14,362 nt of DNA from CAYXXZ01 sp964469165 (GTDB lineage Bacteria; Pseudomonadota; Gammaproteobacteria; Pseudomonadales; Porticoccaceae). This document shows, piece by piece, positions 6,344 to 14,261 of this stretch. A program made the translations under genes and the position numbers. The first letter of the stretch is position 1. Each line of letters starts with the position of its first letter. The stretch is taken from positions 1 through 14,362 of the forward strand of contig CAYXXZ010000079.1 in assembly GCA_964469165.1 (NCBI GenBank), written 5' to 3'. The notes below the pieces were generated by a model that searched no databases, was not told the DNA's origin, and saw only the letters and a list, made by a program, of their open reading frames with translations.

Positions 6344-7237
6344 ATGCGAATCGGTATGACAGGCTGCGGCTTTGGCCCCACCGCACGGGGAGATCTGGTG
6401 CGCAGTGCCGCACAGGCCGCAGAGAATGCAGGCTTTTCCACATTCTGGTTTGGTGAGCATGCGGTGTTGTTCGAAGCGGAGGCGGAAAGCCTCTATCCGG
6501 ACCGGGATCCCAGCCACAAGGCGCGCAGTTTTTTGCTCGACCCACAGACTGCCATTGCCGACCCCATCGTCGCCATGACCTGGGCCGCAGCGGCGACACA
6601 ACAGATGGAAATTGGCAGCTCCGTGTTGATTCTGCCGCAACGGCAACCCGTGGTGCTCGCCAAAGAGCTTGCCACCCTGGACTCGTTCAGTGGCGGGCGC
6701 GTCGTTCTCGGCGTTGGCAGCGGCTGGTCACCCCAGGAATATCGAGCGACAGGCGCAGACTGGCCCAACCGTGGCCGCAGCATGGATGAGTTCGTCGAAG
6801 TGATGCGCAAACTCTGGGACGAAACCCCCGCCAGTCATCAGGCACAGCACTTTTCCTTCGACAAGGCCTATCTGTTTCCCAAGCCCGCCCGCGATATTCC
6901 CGTCATTTTCGGCGGCGACAGCGACAAGGCGCTTGCGCGGGTCGCGCGCAGCGGCGACGGCTGGAGCCCCGTCAAACTGGAGCTCGATCAGGCGCCAACG
7001 CTGATCGCACGCCTGCGCCGCATGACAGAGGACGCGGGGCGCGACCCCGATGCATTGCGTATCATCAAGCCCATGACGCTGCGGGATAACCCGGCGGACA
7101 TGGCGCGTTTCCGCGATGCCGGCGTCACCGAGTTCAAGCTGAGCTGTTTTGGCGATCTGCCCGCCAATGCGACAGATCTGGTTCACGCCATCGAGAATTA
7201 CGCGGAGCGTTTCGTCACGGTAGCCAAGACGTTATGA
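6344..7237 (+). CDS. LLM-class (luciferase-like, F420/FMN) oxidoreductase
   Basis: A 297-residue protein of the bacterial luciferase-like TIM-barrel superfamily, closest in pattern to the TIGR03619-type 'F420-dependent' subgroup. Visible signatures are the N-terminal strand MRIGMTGCGFGPTA, AENAGFSTFWFGEH (26-39), the strand EIGSSVLILPQRQP (89-102), ELATLDSFSGGRVVLGVGSGW (108-128) with Glu132, and FGGDSDKALARVARSGDGW (189-207). The start at 6344 is chosen because GGGGAG lies five bases upstream; an in-frame ATG at 6305 has none. The family oxidises or reduces substrates using reduced F420 or FMN. The 'F420' label does not prove F420 use, since no F420 biosynthesis gene is seen here. The gene stands alone on the plus strand, converging with the phosphotransferase gene with 15 bases between stops. 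Confidence 0.88.
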   Translation: MRIGMTGCGFGPTARGDLVRSAAQAAENAGFSTFWFGEHAVLFEAEAESLYPDRDPSHKARSFLLDPQTAIADPIVAMTWAAAATQQMEIGSSVLILPQRQPVVLAKELATLDSFSGGRVVLGVGSGWSPQEYRATGADWPNRGRSMDEFVEVMRKLWDETPASHQAQHFSFDKAYLFPKPARDIPVIFGGDSDKALARVARSGDGWSPVKLELDQAPTLIARLRRMTEDAGRDPDALRIIKPMTLRDNPADMARFRDAGVTEFKLSCFGDLPANATDLVHAIENYAERFVTVAKTL

Positions 7238-7252
7238 ATCAACCGTCACGGC

Positions 7253-8341
7253 CTATACGTCGCCCAATGCCGCGATCATTTTCAGGCTGTCGTGATCCTC
7301 GATGGCAGCGGAGGTTCTCATCAGCGCCATGGTGAGCAATTCCCAGCCGTAGCTGATGGGTGCGATCAGCCAGCCATAATACAGATTCCACAGTGCTGCC
7401 CTGCGATATTCCAGCCACAGGCTGTCTTCACTTGGCAGCTCGGTCACGCCGTAATGGCCGAGCCGCTCCCGATAAAACGTCAACAACTCCCGTTCGTGCG
7501 CGCGGCGCAACGCGATGGAAAGGGACGTGGTGATCATGTAGGAAATATCGTGCATCGCATGGCCGCGACTGCACAGCTGCCAATCGTAGATACCGGCGCG
7601 ACCATCCGGCAACAGGTAGCTGTTGGCAAAGTGACAGTCGCCCTGCAACAGGGTTTGTGGCAGCCCGGCCTGGTGGTGCTTGAGAACGTTGACGGCGCGG
7701 TACATGTCCTCTTCGGTGGTGCGCAAGCGGCCCAGCAGCTCGCGCTTGGTCACCTCGCGCTTCAGCTCTTCGCGAATACCGGCGCGGATGACGCCGTGCA
7801 TCAGGTCCTCGATGCTGCCCTCCAGGTGCGTTTGCACAAACGCCAAATCACCCCCGAAACGTGGCGTTTCCCAGAACGTGGCATGCAGTTTCGCCAGCGT
7901 GTCGAGCAACGCCTGGGTTGTCGCCACCGACGGCTCGTCCGTCTGACGATGAAAGTGTGCATCTTTCGCACTGAGGTCCTCAGTGATCAATATGAAACGT
8001 TTGCTGGCGGGGTCGGCGCGCCCACCAAGAGCAACTGGTGTTTCCAGGTCCAGCGTCGGCCGAATGCGGTTATAGAACAGAATTTCGTTCTCATAGATCG
8101 CATAGAGACTGCCGGGTGAAAATTTCACGAAGAGATGGCGCGGCAGGCCTGGGGGACTCTCCTGCGAATATTCCACTTCCAGTCGCGCCCGCTGGGACGA
8201 CGACACTGCGGTATCACCTATGAGGCTGGCGTCCACCAGGCGCGCATTTTCCACCCGAACACCGGGGTTGTGCGCTGCCATCACGGTCGTCAGGAAATCG
8301 GGTGTCAGGTCTTGCGGATAGGTCGGAAGTTTGTCGTTCAA
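7253..8341 (-). CDS. Phosphotransferase of the aminoglycoside/CHK-like kinase fold, TTG start
   Basis: A 362-residue protein-kinase-like phosphotransferase. Visible features are the ATP-binding strand HLFVKF (Lys73), an acidic helix YENEILFYN (83-91) with the Lys-pairing Glu, the hinge FILITEDL (117-123), the Brenner motif QGDCHFAN (233-240, catalytic Asp235) and the metal-binding IYDWQL (251-256, Asp253). The usual His of HGDxHxxN is Gln. The family is related to choline, ecdysteroid and uncharacterised CHK-like kinases often found in lipid- or steroid-catabolic regions. It does not look like a resistance enzyme, and its substrate is unknown. The initiator is TTG at 8341, supported by GGAG eight bases upstream and by the good N-terminus it gives. 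It diverges from the thioesterase gene across 141 bases. Confidence 0.88.
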   Translation of the reverse strand: MNDKLPTYPQDLTPDFLTTVMAAHNPGVRVENARLVDASLIGDTAVSSSQRARLEVEYSQESPPGLPRHLFVKFSPGSLYAIYENEILFYNRIRPTLDLETPVALGGRADPASKRFILITEDLSAKDAHFHRQTDEPSVATTQALLDTLAKLHATFWETPRFGGDLAFVQTHLEGSIEDLMHGVIRAGIREELKREVTKRELLGRLRTTEEDMYRAVNVLKHHQAGLPQTLLQGDCHFANSYLLPDGRAGIYDWQLCSRGHAMHDISYMITTSLSIALRRAHERELLTFYRERLGHYGVTELPSEDSLWLEYRRAALWNLYYGWLIAPISYGWELLTMALMRTSAAIEDHDSLKMIAALGDV

Positions 8342-8482
8342 GATTGTCGCTCCAGCTTTTCGAGAATAGCGCGGTTATTTGGCCGATATCGCATGAGAGC
8401 TCGGGATATTACCGAAAATTCACCGATGCTAAACTGCAAATCGTCGCCCCACTCAAATTCTACAGCCCGGAACAGATCCACC

Positions 8483-8923
8483 ATGAGAGCCGAACCCAGA
8501 GAACTCGATATCCGCAACTACGCCTACATCACCGAAATCACGCCGCGCTACACGGATCTCGACACCCTCGGCCACATCAACAATGTCGCTACGGCAGACC
8601 TCATGCAGGAAACTCGCATCCATTTCATTCATCGCATCCTCGATCACTCAGCCAGTGATTTCAATGGCGATCACCGCGTCGTGGTGGTATCGCAATTGCT
8701 CAATTATCTGGAAGAAATCCACTATCCGGCAACTCTCAAGGTCGGCGTTGCGGTATACGCGGTCGGCAACAGCTCGTTCACGCTCAGCCAGTTGCTGATG
8801 CAGGCCGACAAGCCCGCCGCCTGGTGTCGCTGTGTGATGGTACGGTCGGAAAACCATGTCTCGACACCCATCGCCGACGACATCAAGAGGGTATTGAAGC
8901 AACACCTGCTGGCGGATATTTGA
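8483..8923 (+). CDS. Hot-dog fold acyl-CoA thioesterase (4HBT family)
   Basis: A 146-residue single hot-dog domain. The family signature is at residues 20-35, TPRYTDLDTLGHINNV, where Asp27 is the expected catalytic acid. Then come the long helix (TADLMQETRIHFIHRIL) and strands VVVVSQLLNYLEEIHYP (66-82), LKVGVAVYAVGNSSFTL (85-101) and CRCVMVRSE. Members hydrolyse acyl-CoA thioesters; the chain or aryl specificity cannot be read from sequence. ATG 8483 gives normal family length, but only a weak GGA precedes it. An in-frame ATG at 8426 has no better site, and the open frame upstream of that lies opposite the phosphotransferase gene. The FGGY kinase starts ten bases after its stop, with its ribosome site beside the stop codon, so the two are probably co-translated. 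Confidence 0.85.
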   Translation: MRAEPRELDIRNYAYITEITPRYTDLDTLGHINNVATADLMQETRIHFIHRILDHSASDFNGDHRVVVVSQLLNYLEEIHYPATLKVGVAVYAVGNSSFTLSQLLMQADKPAAWCRCVMVRSENHVSTPIADDIKRVLKQHLLADI

Positions 8924-8932
8924 GAGGTACGC

Positions 8933-10348
8933 GTGTATCTGATCATCGATCAAGGCGGACAGAGCACCAGAGCGGTGCTCTTCGATCACAGCGGCAAGAT
9001 CCTCGCCCGCGAACGGCGACCGATTGCCACCAGGCGCAGCGCGCCGGACCGGGTCGAGCACGACTGCGACGAACTGCTGGCATCCGTTCACGATACCATC
9101 GACGCACTGCTGCCGCGCATTCCTGCGGCGTCAGGGCCCATCCCCACCGGCCTCGTCACCCAACGCTCGAGTCTGGTGTGCTGGCGCCGCACCACGGGCG
9201 AACCTCTCACGCCGGTAATCAGCTGGCAGGATACCCGCGGCAAATCGCTGCTCGAGAATTTCGAGGCGCAGCGCGACGACATCAAGGCCCGCACCGGTCT
9301 GGTGGTCAACGTCCATTATGGCGCGAGCAAGATCCTCTGGTGCCTGGAAAACGTGCCCGCCGTAAAAATGGCTCAGGCCACTGGCGAACTCGCGGTCGGC
9401 CCGCTGGCGGCATTTCTGGTGTTCAAACTGACCGGCCAGTTCAAGGTGGATCCCGCCAACGGCTCGCGCACCCTGTTGATGAACATTCACAGCAACAGCT
9501 GGGATGACCACCTGCTGGCGCGCGCGACCTCATCCAGGCACAGCCTGCCCGAAATTTGCGACACCAGGGATGATTACGGTTTCTTTGTTCGCGGTGAACA
9601 CCGCTTCGCGCTGCGCCTGGTGAACGGCGACCAGAGCGCTGCGTTCAACAGCTACGGCTCTCTGCGGGATGACACCGTCTATATCAACGCCGGCAGCGGC
9701 GCCTTCATCGCCTGCGTGAAACCGCCCCGGGTGACCGCCCCGCAAAACCTGTTGCTGTCACCGGTGTATTGCGAAGCCGGCGTCTGCCAGTTGCTGTGCG
9801 AGGGTACCGTCAACGGCGCGGCCAACGCCCTCGAGTATCAGCGCCAGGCGCTGGCTCTCCAAGACTACGGCGCACTGGACGATTGGCACGGCGATTACGA
9901 CAGCATTCCCTTGTTTCTCAACGGAATCGGCGGATTGGGCTCACCCTTCTGGAACGCGGACTTCGACAGCGAATTCATCGGTGCGGGCGATGCCCGACAA
10001 AAAATGTTGGCGGTGCTGGAAAGTATCGCCTTTCTGCTGATCCTGAACCTGCAAGCGCTGCAAGCCGCCGGAATTTCATTGACACAGATTTATCTCTCCG
10101 GGGGACTCAGCCGCTTCGCGCTGCTCACCACCCGATTGCAGCAGTTGAGCGGCCTGCCGGTCTATCTGGCGGACGATAGCGAAGCAACGGCGCGCGGTGC
10201 CGCTTTTCAACTGGCGGGCTTTCCCCGCGACTGGTCTCTTCCCGCGATGACCCGGCACCAGCCCGGCCCGCTGACCGCGCTCGACGACGGGGTCGCGGCC
10301 CGTTTCAGGTGCTGGCAACAGGAAATGGCGGCGCGGCTCGGTACCTGA
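8933..10348 (+). CDS. FGGY-family carbohydrate kinase (GlpK-like), GTG start
   Basis: A 471-residue member of the FGGY sugar-kinase family. Signatures in order: IDQGGQSTRAVLFD (5-18, phosphate loop 1); TQRSSLVCW (76-84); ISWQDTR (96-102); NGDQSAAF (231-238, catalytic Asp233); INAGSGAF (251-258); GLGSPFWN (334-341); and the adenosine-side motif IYLSGGLSRF...SEATARGAA. Against E. coli GlpK, Arg83 and Asp245 are kept (Arg78, Asp233), while Glu84 becomes Ser79 and Tyr135 becomes His128 in my hand alignment. Two of four glycerol contacts therefore differ, and a substrate other than glycerol is likely. The GTG start is supported by GAGG five bases upstream, next to the thioesterase stop. It converges with the GlpD-like gene (12 bases apart), which may oxidise its product. 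Confidence 0.9.
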   Translation: MYLIIDQGGQSTRAVLFDHSGKILARERRPIATRRSAPDRVEHDCDELLASVHDTIDALLPRIPAASGPIPTGLVTQRSSLVCWRRTTGEPLTPVISWQDTRGKSLLENFEAQRDDIKARTGLVVNVHYGASKILWCLENVPAVKMAQATGELAVGPLAAFLVFKLTGQFKVDPANGSRTLLMNIHSNSWDDHLLARATSSRHSLPEICDTRDDYGFFVRGEHRFALRLVNGDQSAAFNSYGSLRDDTVYINAGSGAFIACVKPPRVTAPQNLLLSPVYCEAGVCQLLCEGTVNGAANALEYQRQALALQDYGALDDWHGDYDSIPLFLNGIGGLGSPFWNADFDSEFIGAGDARQKMLAVLESIAFLLILNLQALQAAGISLTQIYLSGGLSRFALLTTRLQQLSGLPVYLADDSEATARGAAFQLAGFPRDWSLPAMTRHQPGPLTALDDGVAARFRCWQQEMAARLGT

Positions 10349-10353
10349 ACGCG

Positions 10354-10375
10354 CTGCGCCTCAAGGCAGGCGCAG
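10354..10375. terminator. Hairpin between convergent kinase and GlpD-like genes
   Basis: CTGCGCCT (10354-10361) and AGGCGCAG (10368-10375) pair perfectly around a 6-base loop, and the stem can be extended by two more pairs. It begins five bases after the kinase stop and overlaps the stop codon of the GlpD-like gene. There is no T-tract on either side, so termination activity is only inferred. Confidence 0.35.
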
Positions 10376-11521
10376 TGTCGCGGTATCGGCGCGTGCCGCG
10401 CGCGCACCGAGATACGTCTTGAGCAGCGCGACGATCTTTATCGCGTGGGAGCGATAACCGGTGAGTTTGCCGCCGTAGATACCGATGTAACCGCGCTGTC
10501 CATCCCAATCCTGTGCCAGACGCATTTCCCGGCTGAGCGAAAAAGCCGCACCCTCGCTCGCAGGCAGAACCCGCAGGCCCGCCATGCGCTCGCAGACATT
10601 CACGCCGTCGCGCACGTAATCAGGAAAATAATGCGCCAGTGTGCGCAGTAGATAACGCTCTTCTTCCTCTGACACCTCAACCCGATCGGGATCGCCGGAA
10701 AAGGCTTTTTCCGTGGTGCCCAACAGGGTCTGACCGCGCCAGGGCAGGACGAAAATCGCGCGCCGGTCATCCGGCGATTCGACATAAAAACATTGCGCGC
10801 TCAACTGGCGTTCGAGCACCAGATGAGAACCCTGCACCAGGCTGACATCCAGTTGCTGCGGAGCGGGATGAATCACATCGGCGACCTCGTTCACCCAGGG
10901 GCCCGCGGCATTTATCAACACGCGGCAGTGCAATGTCTCACCATTGCTCAAGCTGAGCGAATAGCCTTGCGCCTGCGCCGTTGCCGCCAGCAACGTCGTG
11001 TGCTCGCGCAGCTGGGCACCCAGGCTCTGAGCCGACTGCATGACAGCCTGAGTGAGCCGCTGGTCGTCCGTCTGACCGTCCGAATAGCGAAACACCGCCT
11101 GCAAGCCACGGGTTTCGATACCGAGCTCCGGCCATTGGCGGCGCGGCACCTGGCGAAAGGCCGCATCGCGCCCCAGGCCAGCCAGCAATGCGTAGAGAGC
11201 GAGCCCGGCGCGAAGTTTCCAGGGCCGGTAAACAGAGTGGCGGTAGACGGGGATGTAGAAATGATTCAGCTGCACGAGGTGGGGCGCTACGCGGCACAGG
11301 ACCTGGCGGTCTTTCAGGGCATCGCGCACCATGCGCAGGCGGCCCTGCTGGAGATAGCGCAGGCCGCCGTGGATGAGCTTGCTGGACTTGCTGGATGTGC
11401 CCGCCGCCAAGGCATCCTTTTCCACGAGAACCACGGAATAGCCCGCGGCGGCCGCCGCTTGGGCAATACCTGTACCCTGGATACCGCCGCCGATCACGGC
11501 CACGTCGAAATGCTCTGGCAT
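10361..11521 (-). CDS. GlpD-like FAD-dependent polyol-phosphate dehydrogenase, lacking the C-terminal domain
   Basis: A 386-residue flavoprotein of the DAO/GlpD family. It has the FAD motif VAVIGGGIQGTGIA (7-20), the GlpD signature GTSSKSSKLIHGGLRYL (41-57), GSHLVL (His233), INAAGPWV (203-210), MAGLRVLP (Arg317) and YIGIYGGKLTGYRS (345-358, Lys352). His233, Arg317, the HGGLRY Arg and this Lys correspond to E. coli GlpD active-site residues by hand alignment. It ends soon after the GKLT motif, where GlpD/GlpA (about 500 residues or more) continue into a helical C-terminal domain. That domain is absent, and the stop is followed directly by the convergent gene. The start at 11521 is set by AAGGAG seven bases upstream. 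The reaction is oxidation of glycerol 3-phosphate or a related polyol phosphate, with electrons passing to quinone. It lies 39 bases downstream of the permease, likely in one operon. Confidence 0.88.
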   Translation of the reverse strand: MPEHFDVAVIGGGIQGTGIAQAAAAAGYSVVLVEKDALAAGTSSKSSKLIHGGLRYLQQGRLRMVRDALKDRQVLCRVAPHLVQLNHFYIPVYRHSVYRPWKLRAGLALYALLAGLGRDAAFRQVPRRQWPELGIETRGLQAVFRYSDGQTDDQRLTQAVMQSAQSLGAQLREHTTLLAATAQAQGYSLSLSNGETLHCRVLINAAGPWVNEVADVIHPAPQQLDVSLVQGSHLVLERQLSAQCFYVESPDDRRAIFVLPWRGQTLLGTTEKAFSGDPDRVEVSEEEERYLLRTLAHYFPDYVRDGVNVCERMAGLRVLPASEGAAFSLSREMRLAQDWDGQRGYIGIYGGKLTGYRSHAIKIVALLKTYLGARAARADTATLRLP

Positions 11522-11560
11522 CCGCGACTCCTTTTCGTCGGCGAGTAGAGGGCACAAAAA

Positions 11561-12892
11561 TCAGAAAATGGTAAACAGCAGCAGCGCCAGGATCATGCCG
11601 ATAGCGGGCAACACCACCGTAAGCGCCGCCACCGGGCCGTAGGCATCCTTGTGGGTCTCGCCACAAATGGCGCGGATCAGTGTTACCACATAGCCGTTGT
11701 GCGGCAGCGAATCCAGCCCGCCCGAGGCAATGGCCACCACCCGGTGCAATTCTTCGGGGTCGACGCGATTTTCCGCGGGTACGTCCGGGCCGACATACAG
11801 CGGCGCCAGCAGGGGCAACGCAATGGTCTGGCCACCGGAGGCGGAGCCGGTCAGGCCGCAGATGATGGTCACGGCGATGGCGACACCCACCAGACCGCCG
11901 CCGGGAATATCCGTAAAGAAGCGCACCACCTCGGTAAATGCGGGGGTTTCCTGAGCCACGGTGCCAAAGCCAACCACCGCGCAGGTGTTGGCAATGGCCA
12001 CCAGCGCTCCCGAGGCGCCCTCGGTGAAAGGCCGCGCCAGGCTGCGAAAATAGCGGTAGTTGAAGGCGTACGTCAGCACCACGCCGCTGAACAGTGCGGC
12101 GATCAGCGCCGCCGTGCCCAACTGCTTGTGAAAGAAAAATGTCACCGCAAGCACGGCAACGAGAGGCAGCGTACACATCAAGGGATTGGGCAAATCATCG
12201 CGCCCCACCGCCTCGGCGTCGGACTCCCGCGTGACGAATCGCTCACCGTTGGCGACAGCCCTGCGGATCATACCGCCCATCCACAGATAACCAACCACCG
12301 CCATGAACGCCGCGACGACGATACTCACCTCCCAGGCGGCGTAGGGTGTTGTGCCCAGGAAGGGAATGGGAATCCAGTTCTGAATTTCCGGTGAACCCGC
12401 GGAGGTCATGGTGAAGGTGATCGAGCCGAAGGCGATCACCCCAGGGATGAAGCGGCGCGGCAGGTCGGCTTCCCGAAACAGGCTCACCGCCATCGAGTAC
12501 ACACAAAAGGCGACGATGAAAACACTGACGCCGCCGTAGGTCAGGATGGCACAAGCCGCCAACACCGCAAGCGCCGCGTGTCGCACACCGATACGGCTGG
12601 TGATCCAGTGGGCGACGCTCTCCGCCGCATGGCTGTCTTCCATGGCCTTGCCGAAGATGGCGCCGAGCAGGAACATGAAAAACCAACTGCTGAAAAATGC
12701 CGTAAAGCCCGCCATGAAGGAACCCACATAGCTGGCCTGCCCCTGCGCCGCGATCTGGTCGAAGAGCGGCAAGCCGCCCGTCACGCCGACGACCAGTGCG
12801 GCGAGGGGAGCGGCGATCAACAGATGCATGCCGCGCACGGCAAAGTAGATCAGCAGGGCAAGTCCTGCCATGAGACCGATGAAACTCAGCAT
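11561..12892 (-). CDS. GntP-family permease
   Basis: A 443-residue, strongly hydrophobic protein with about 12 membrane segments, normal for the GntP (gluconate:H+ symporter) family. Typical motifs are FFSSWFFMFLLGAIFGKAMED, the loop GSITFTMTSAGSPEIQNWIP, the re-entrant-type GLTGSASGGQTIALPLLAP and the strongly conserved ASGGLDSLPHNGYVVTLI near the C-terminus. Known members carry gluconate, other sugar acids, fructuronate or D-serine; the substrate here is not determined. It is the first gene of a likely operon with the GlpD-like dehydrogenase and faces the FGGY kinase beyond it, so it may import the substrate for that kinase. No GlpF-type facilitator is present. The ribosome site is weak (AGAAAGAAG). 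The upstream 12893-13182 gap holds REP arms. Confidence 0.9.
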   Translation of the reverse strand: MLSFIGLMAGLALLIYFAVRGMHLLIAAPLAALVVGVTGGLPLFDQIAAQGQASYVGSFMAGFTAFFSSWFFMFLLGAIFGKAMEDSHAAESVAHWITSRIGVRHAALAVLAACAILTYGGVSVFIVAFCVYSMAVSLFREADLPRRFIPGVIAFGSITFTMTSAGSPEIQNWIPIPFLGTTPYAAWEVSIVVAAFMAVVGYLWMGGMIRRAVANGERFVTRESDAEAVGRDDLPNPLMCTLPLVAVLAVTFFFHKQLGTAALIAALFSGVVLTYAFNYRYFRSLARPFTEGASGALVAIANTCAVVGFGTVAQETPAFTEVVRFFTDIPGGGLVGVAIAVTIICGLTGSASGGQTIALPLLAPLYVGPDVPAENRVDPEELHRVVAIASGGLDSLPHNGYVVTLIRAICGETHKDAYGPVAALTVVLPAIGMILALLLFTIF

Positions 12893-12991
12893 ATTCTTCT
12901 TTCTTTAATGGCGGGTGGTTCAGGAAAATGCGACCGCTAGTCTATAACGTATCTGCGCTCACTTACAGAGTGGCGCACTTGATGGCTTCTT

Positions 12992-13018
12992 GTCGCCTGC
13001 AGGCAGGCTCCTACAGGG
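12992..13018. repeat. Single REP-like arm
   Basis: This 27-base arm is identical to the right arm at 577-603 of the distant REP pair. It stands 77 bases from the next arm, which is in inverted orientation, so it is an unpaired or widely spaced REP. Confidence 0.85.
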
Positions 13019-13095
13019 GCACGGCTGGCCGCCCGCAGAGGCATCATTGATTTTCTTTCTACCAACGCCACAGCGGCGCATAACCTTGAGAGCGT

Positions 13096-13173
13096 TGCAG
13101 GAGCCTGCCTGCAGGCGACACAGAGCCATCGGGAGGTGCGGCATACGGTCGCCTGCGGGCAGGCTCCTAAAGG
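13096..13173. repeat. Inverted pair of diverged REP-like arms
   Basis: The left arm 13096-13119 (core CAGGAGCCTGCCTGCAGGCG) and right arm 13148-13173 (GTCGCCTGCGGGCAGGCTCC) are inverted and 28 bases apart, each with one or two changes from the perfect arms at 536-603. With the arm at 12992 they make a three-unit cluster in the gap between the permease and the lipocalin-like gene. The stop of the latter is ten bases beyond the last arm. Confidence 0.85.
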
Positions 13174-13182
13174 TGCCAGATT

Positions 13183-14238
13183 TCACCCCACCGTGGTGGT
13201 GCGCATGAAGGGGCTGTCTGGATCGGGGGTGCCGTGACCGCTGGCCGCGCCTTCATAGTAGCCGTTGTGCGCCAGTGCACGGAACATCTTGGTGGGCTCA
13301 CGCTCGCCAGAGTAGAAATTGGCGGAACTCTCCCAGTGTCCAGCGCCCTTTCTGCCGTTGTACTCGGCAACACAGAGCGTGTTGTTGTTGAACATCTTGT
13401 GGAAATAGTTCATCAGGCCGGGCGCCACCGCCGTCAGTTCGATATCGAGCACTTCGCCATCGGGCAATGTCAGCTTGAGATGGCCGCCACGAATCGAGAC
13501 GGTATCGACTTCGGCATAGGTCACCATGTCGACATCCTTGACGAAATGTACTTCGTCGCCCTTGACCACCCAACCGAATTTCTCGATGGTATCGGTAACG
13601 CCGTTGCACACGGAATAGGCGCAAAATGACAGATCAGGTCCAAAGCAGCCGGTCACGTAACGGTGGGAGAGGATCTTGTTCACGTCGCGATGCCCCCAAC
13701 CGTGATCGCGCAACCCCATACCGTTGACCTCGAAGGTTCTGCCCTTCATGGTCACGGTGCCGGTAACGGTGCCGGAAATGTCGATATGGTGTGCGGAAAT
13801 GTGCTCGGCCGTATCGCCGGAACTGGGGAAGCCGCGAAACGCCCCGTGGTAATCGCGAAACACCAGGCGCGCGGAAATGTCGTTCTCGGGGCTTTCGATG
13901 ATCCAGATATGTTCATCATCGACGATCTCGTTGCGCGCCACACCATCGCCACTGCCCCAGCCGTTGGCGAGCTTGTCCTCTTCCCGCAACGGCAGGTAGG
14001 TCACATGCTTGAACACGCCCTGCGGCGTCACCAGATTGGTCCAGCCGGCGCAGAAGGGCCCGCCTTCGTCGTTGTACTCATGACCGATACGGTGCACGCC
14101 ACCCACGCCATTCTCGAAGTCCCACCATTGCAACCAGGTGCTGTCCTGCCACTTGCCCCCGGGCAGCGGCTCTTGACGCCCTTCGTCTTTTTCGGTGTAT
14201 TCGAGGACATTTTCTCTGCCGAAGTACTTCATTTTCAT
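13183..14238 (-). CDS. CrtC/AttH-like lipocalin-fold protein (DUF7064/DUF7065 type)
   Basis: A 351-residue soluble protein with no signal peptide. The central motif GMGLRDHGWGHRD (173-185) is the hallmark of the tandem lipocalin-like family that includes hydroxyneurosporene synthase (CrtC) and AttH-related proteins, and of the DUF7064/7065 group. Further support comes from the Trp-rich N-terminal half (STWLQWWDFENGVGGVHRIG, 33-52) and the strand-rich second half. CrtC hydrates carotenoid double bonds; most relatives are uncharacterised and may bind or hydrate isoprenoid or lipid-like molecules. AAGGA lies eight bases before ATG 14238; a second ATG two codons later is less well placed. It is transcribed toward the permease operon, but REP elements separate them. 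The family assignment is from motifs and memory; the reaction is unknown. Confidence 0.75.
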   Translation of the reverse strand: MKMKYFGRENVLEYTEKDEGRQEPLPGGKWQDSTWLQWWDFENGVGGVHRIGHEYNDEGGPFCAGWTNLVTPQGVFKHVTYLPLREEDKLANGWGSGDGVARNEIVDDEHIWIIESPENDISARLVFRDYHGAFRGFPSSGDTAEHISAHHIDISGTVTGTVTMKGRTFEVNGMGLRDHGWGHRDVNKILSHRYVTGCFGPDLSFCAYSVCNGVTDTIEKFGWVVKGDEVHFVKDVDMVTYAEVDTVSIRGGHLKLTLPDGEVLDIELTAVAPGLMNYFHKMFNNNTLCVAEYNGRKGAGHWESSANFYSGEREPTKMFRALAHNGYYEGAASGHGTPDPDSPFMRTTTVG

Positions 14239-14261
14239 CGCTATCTTCCTTATTGATCATT

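Noticed and set aside
8135..8482. N-terminal extension of the thioesterase frame
   Set aside because: Most of it lies opposite the start of the phosphotransferase gene, and the hot-dog domain is complete from 8483.
10938..12176. 412-codon minus-strand open frame
   Set aside because: A shifted-frame shadow spanning the permease and GlpD-like genes; its composition is Arg/Gly/Pro-rich out-of-frame translation.
12992..13173. Possible CRISPR array
   Set aside because: The repeats alternate in orientation, have unequal spacing and no cas genes; they are REP-type palindromes.
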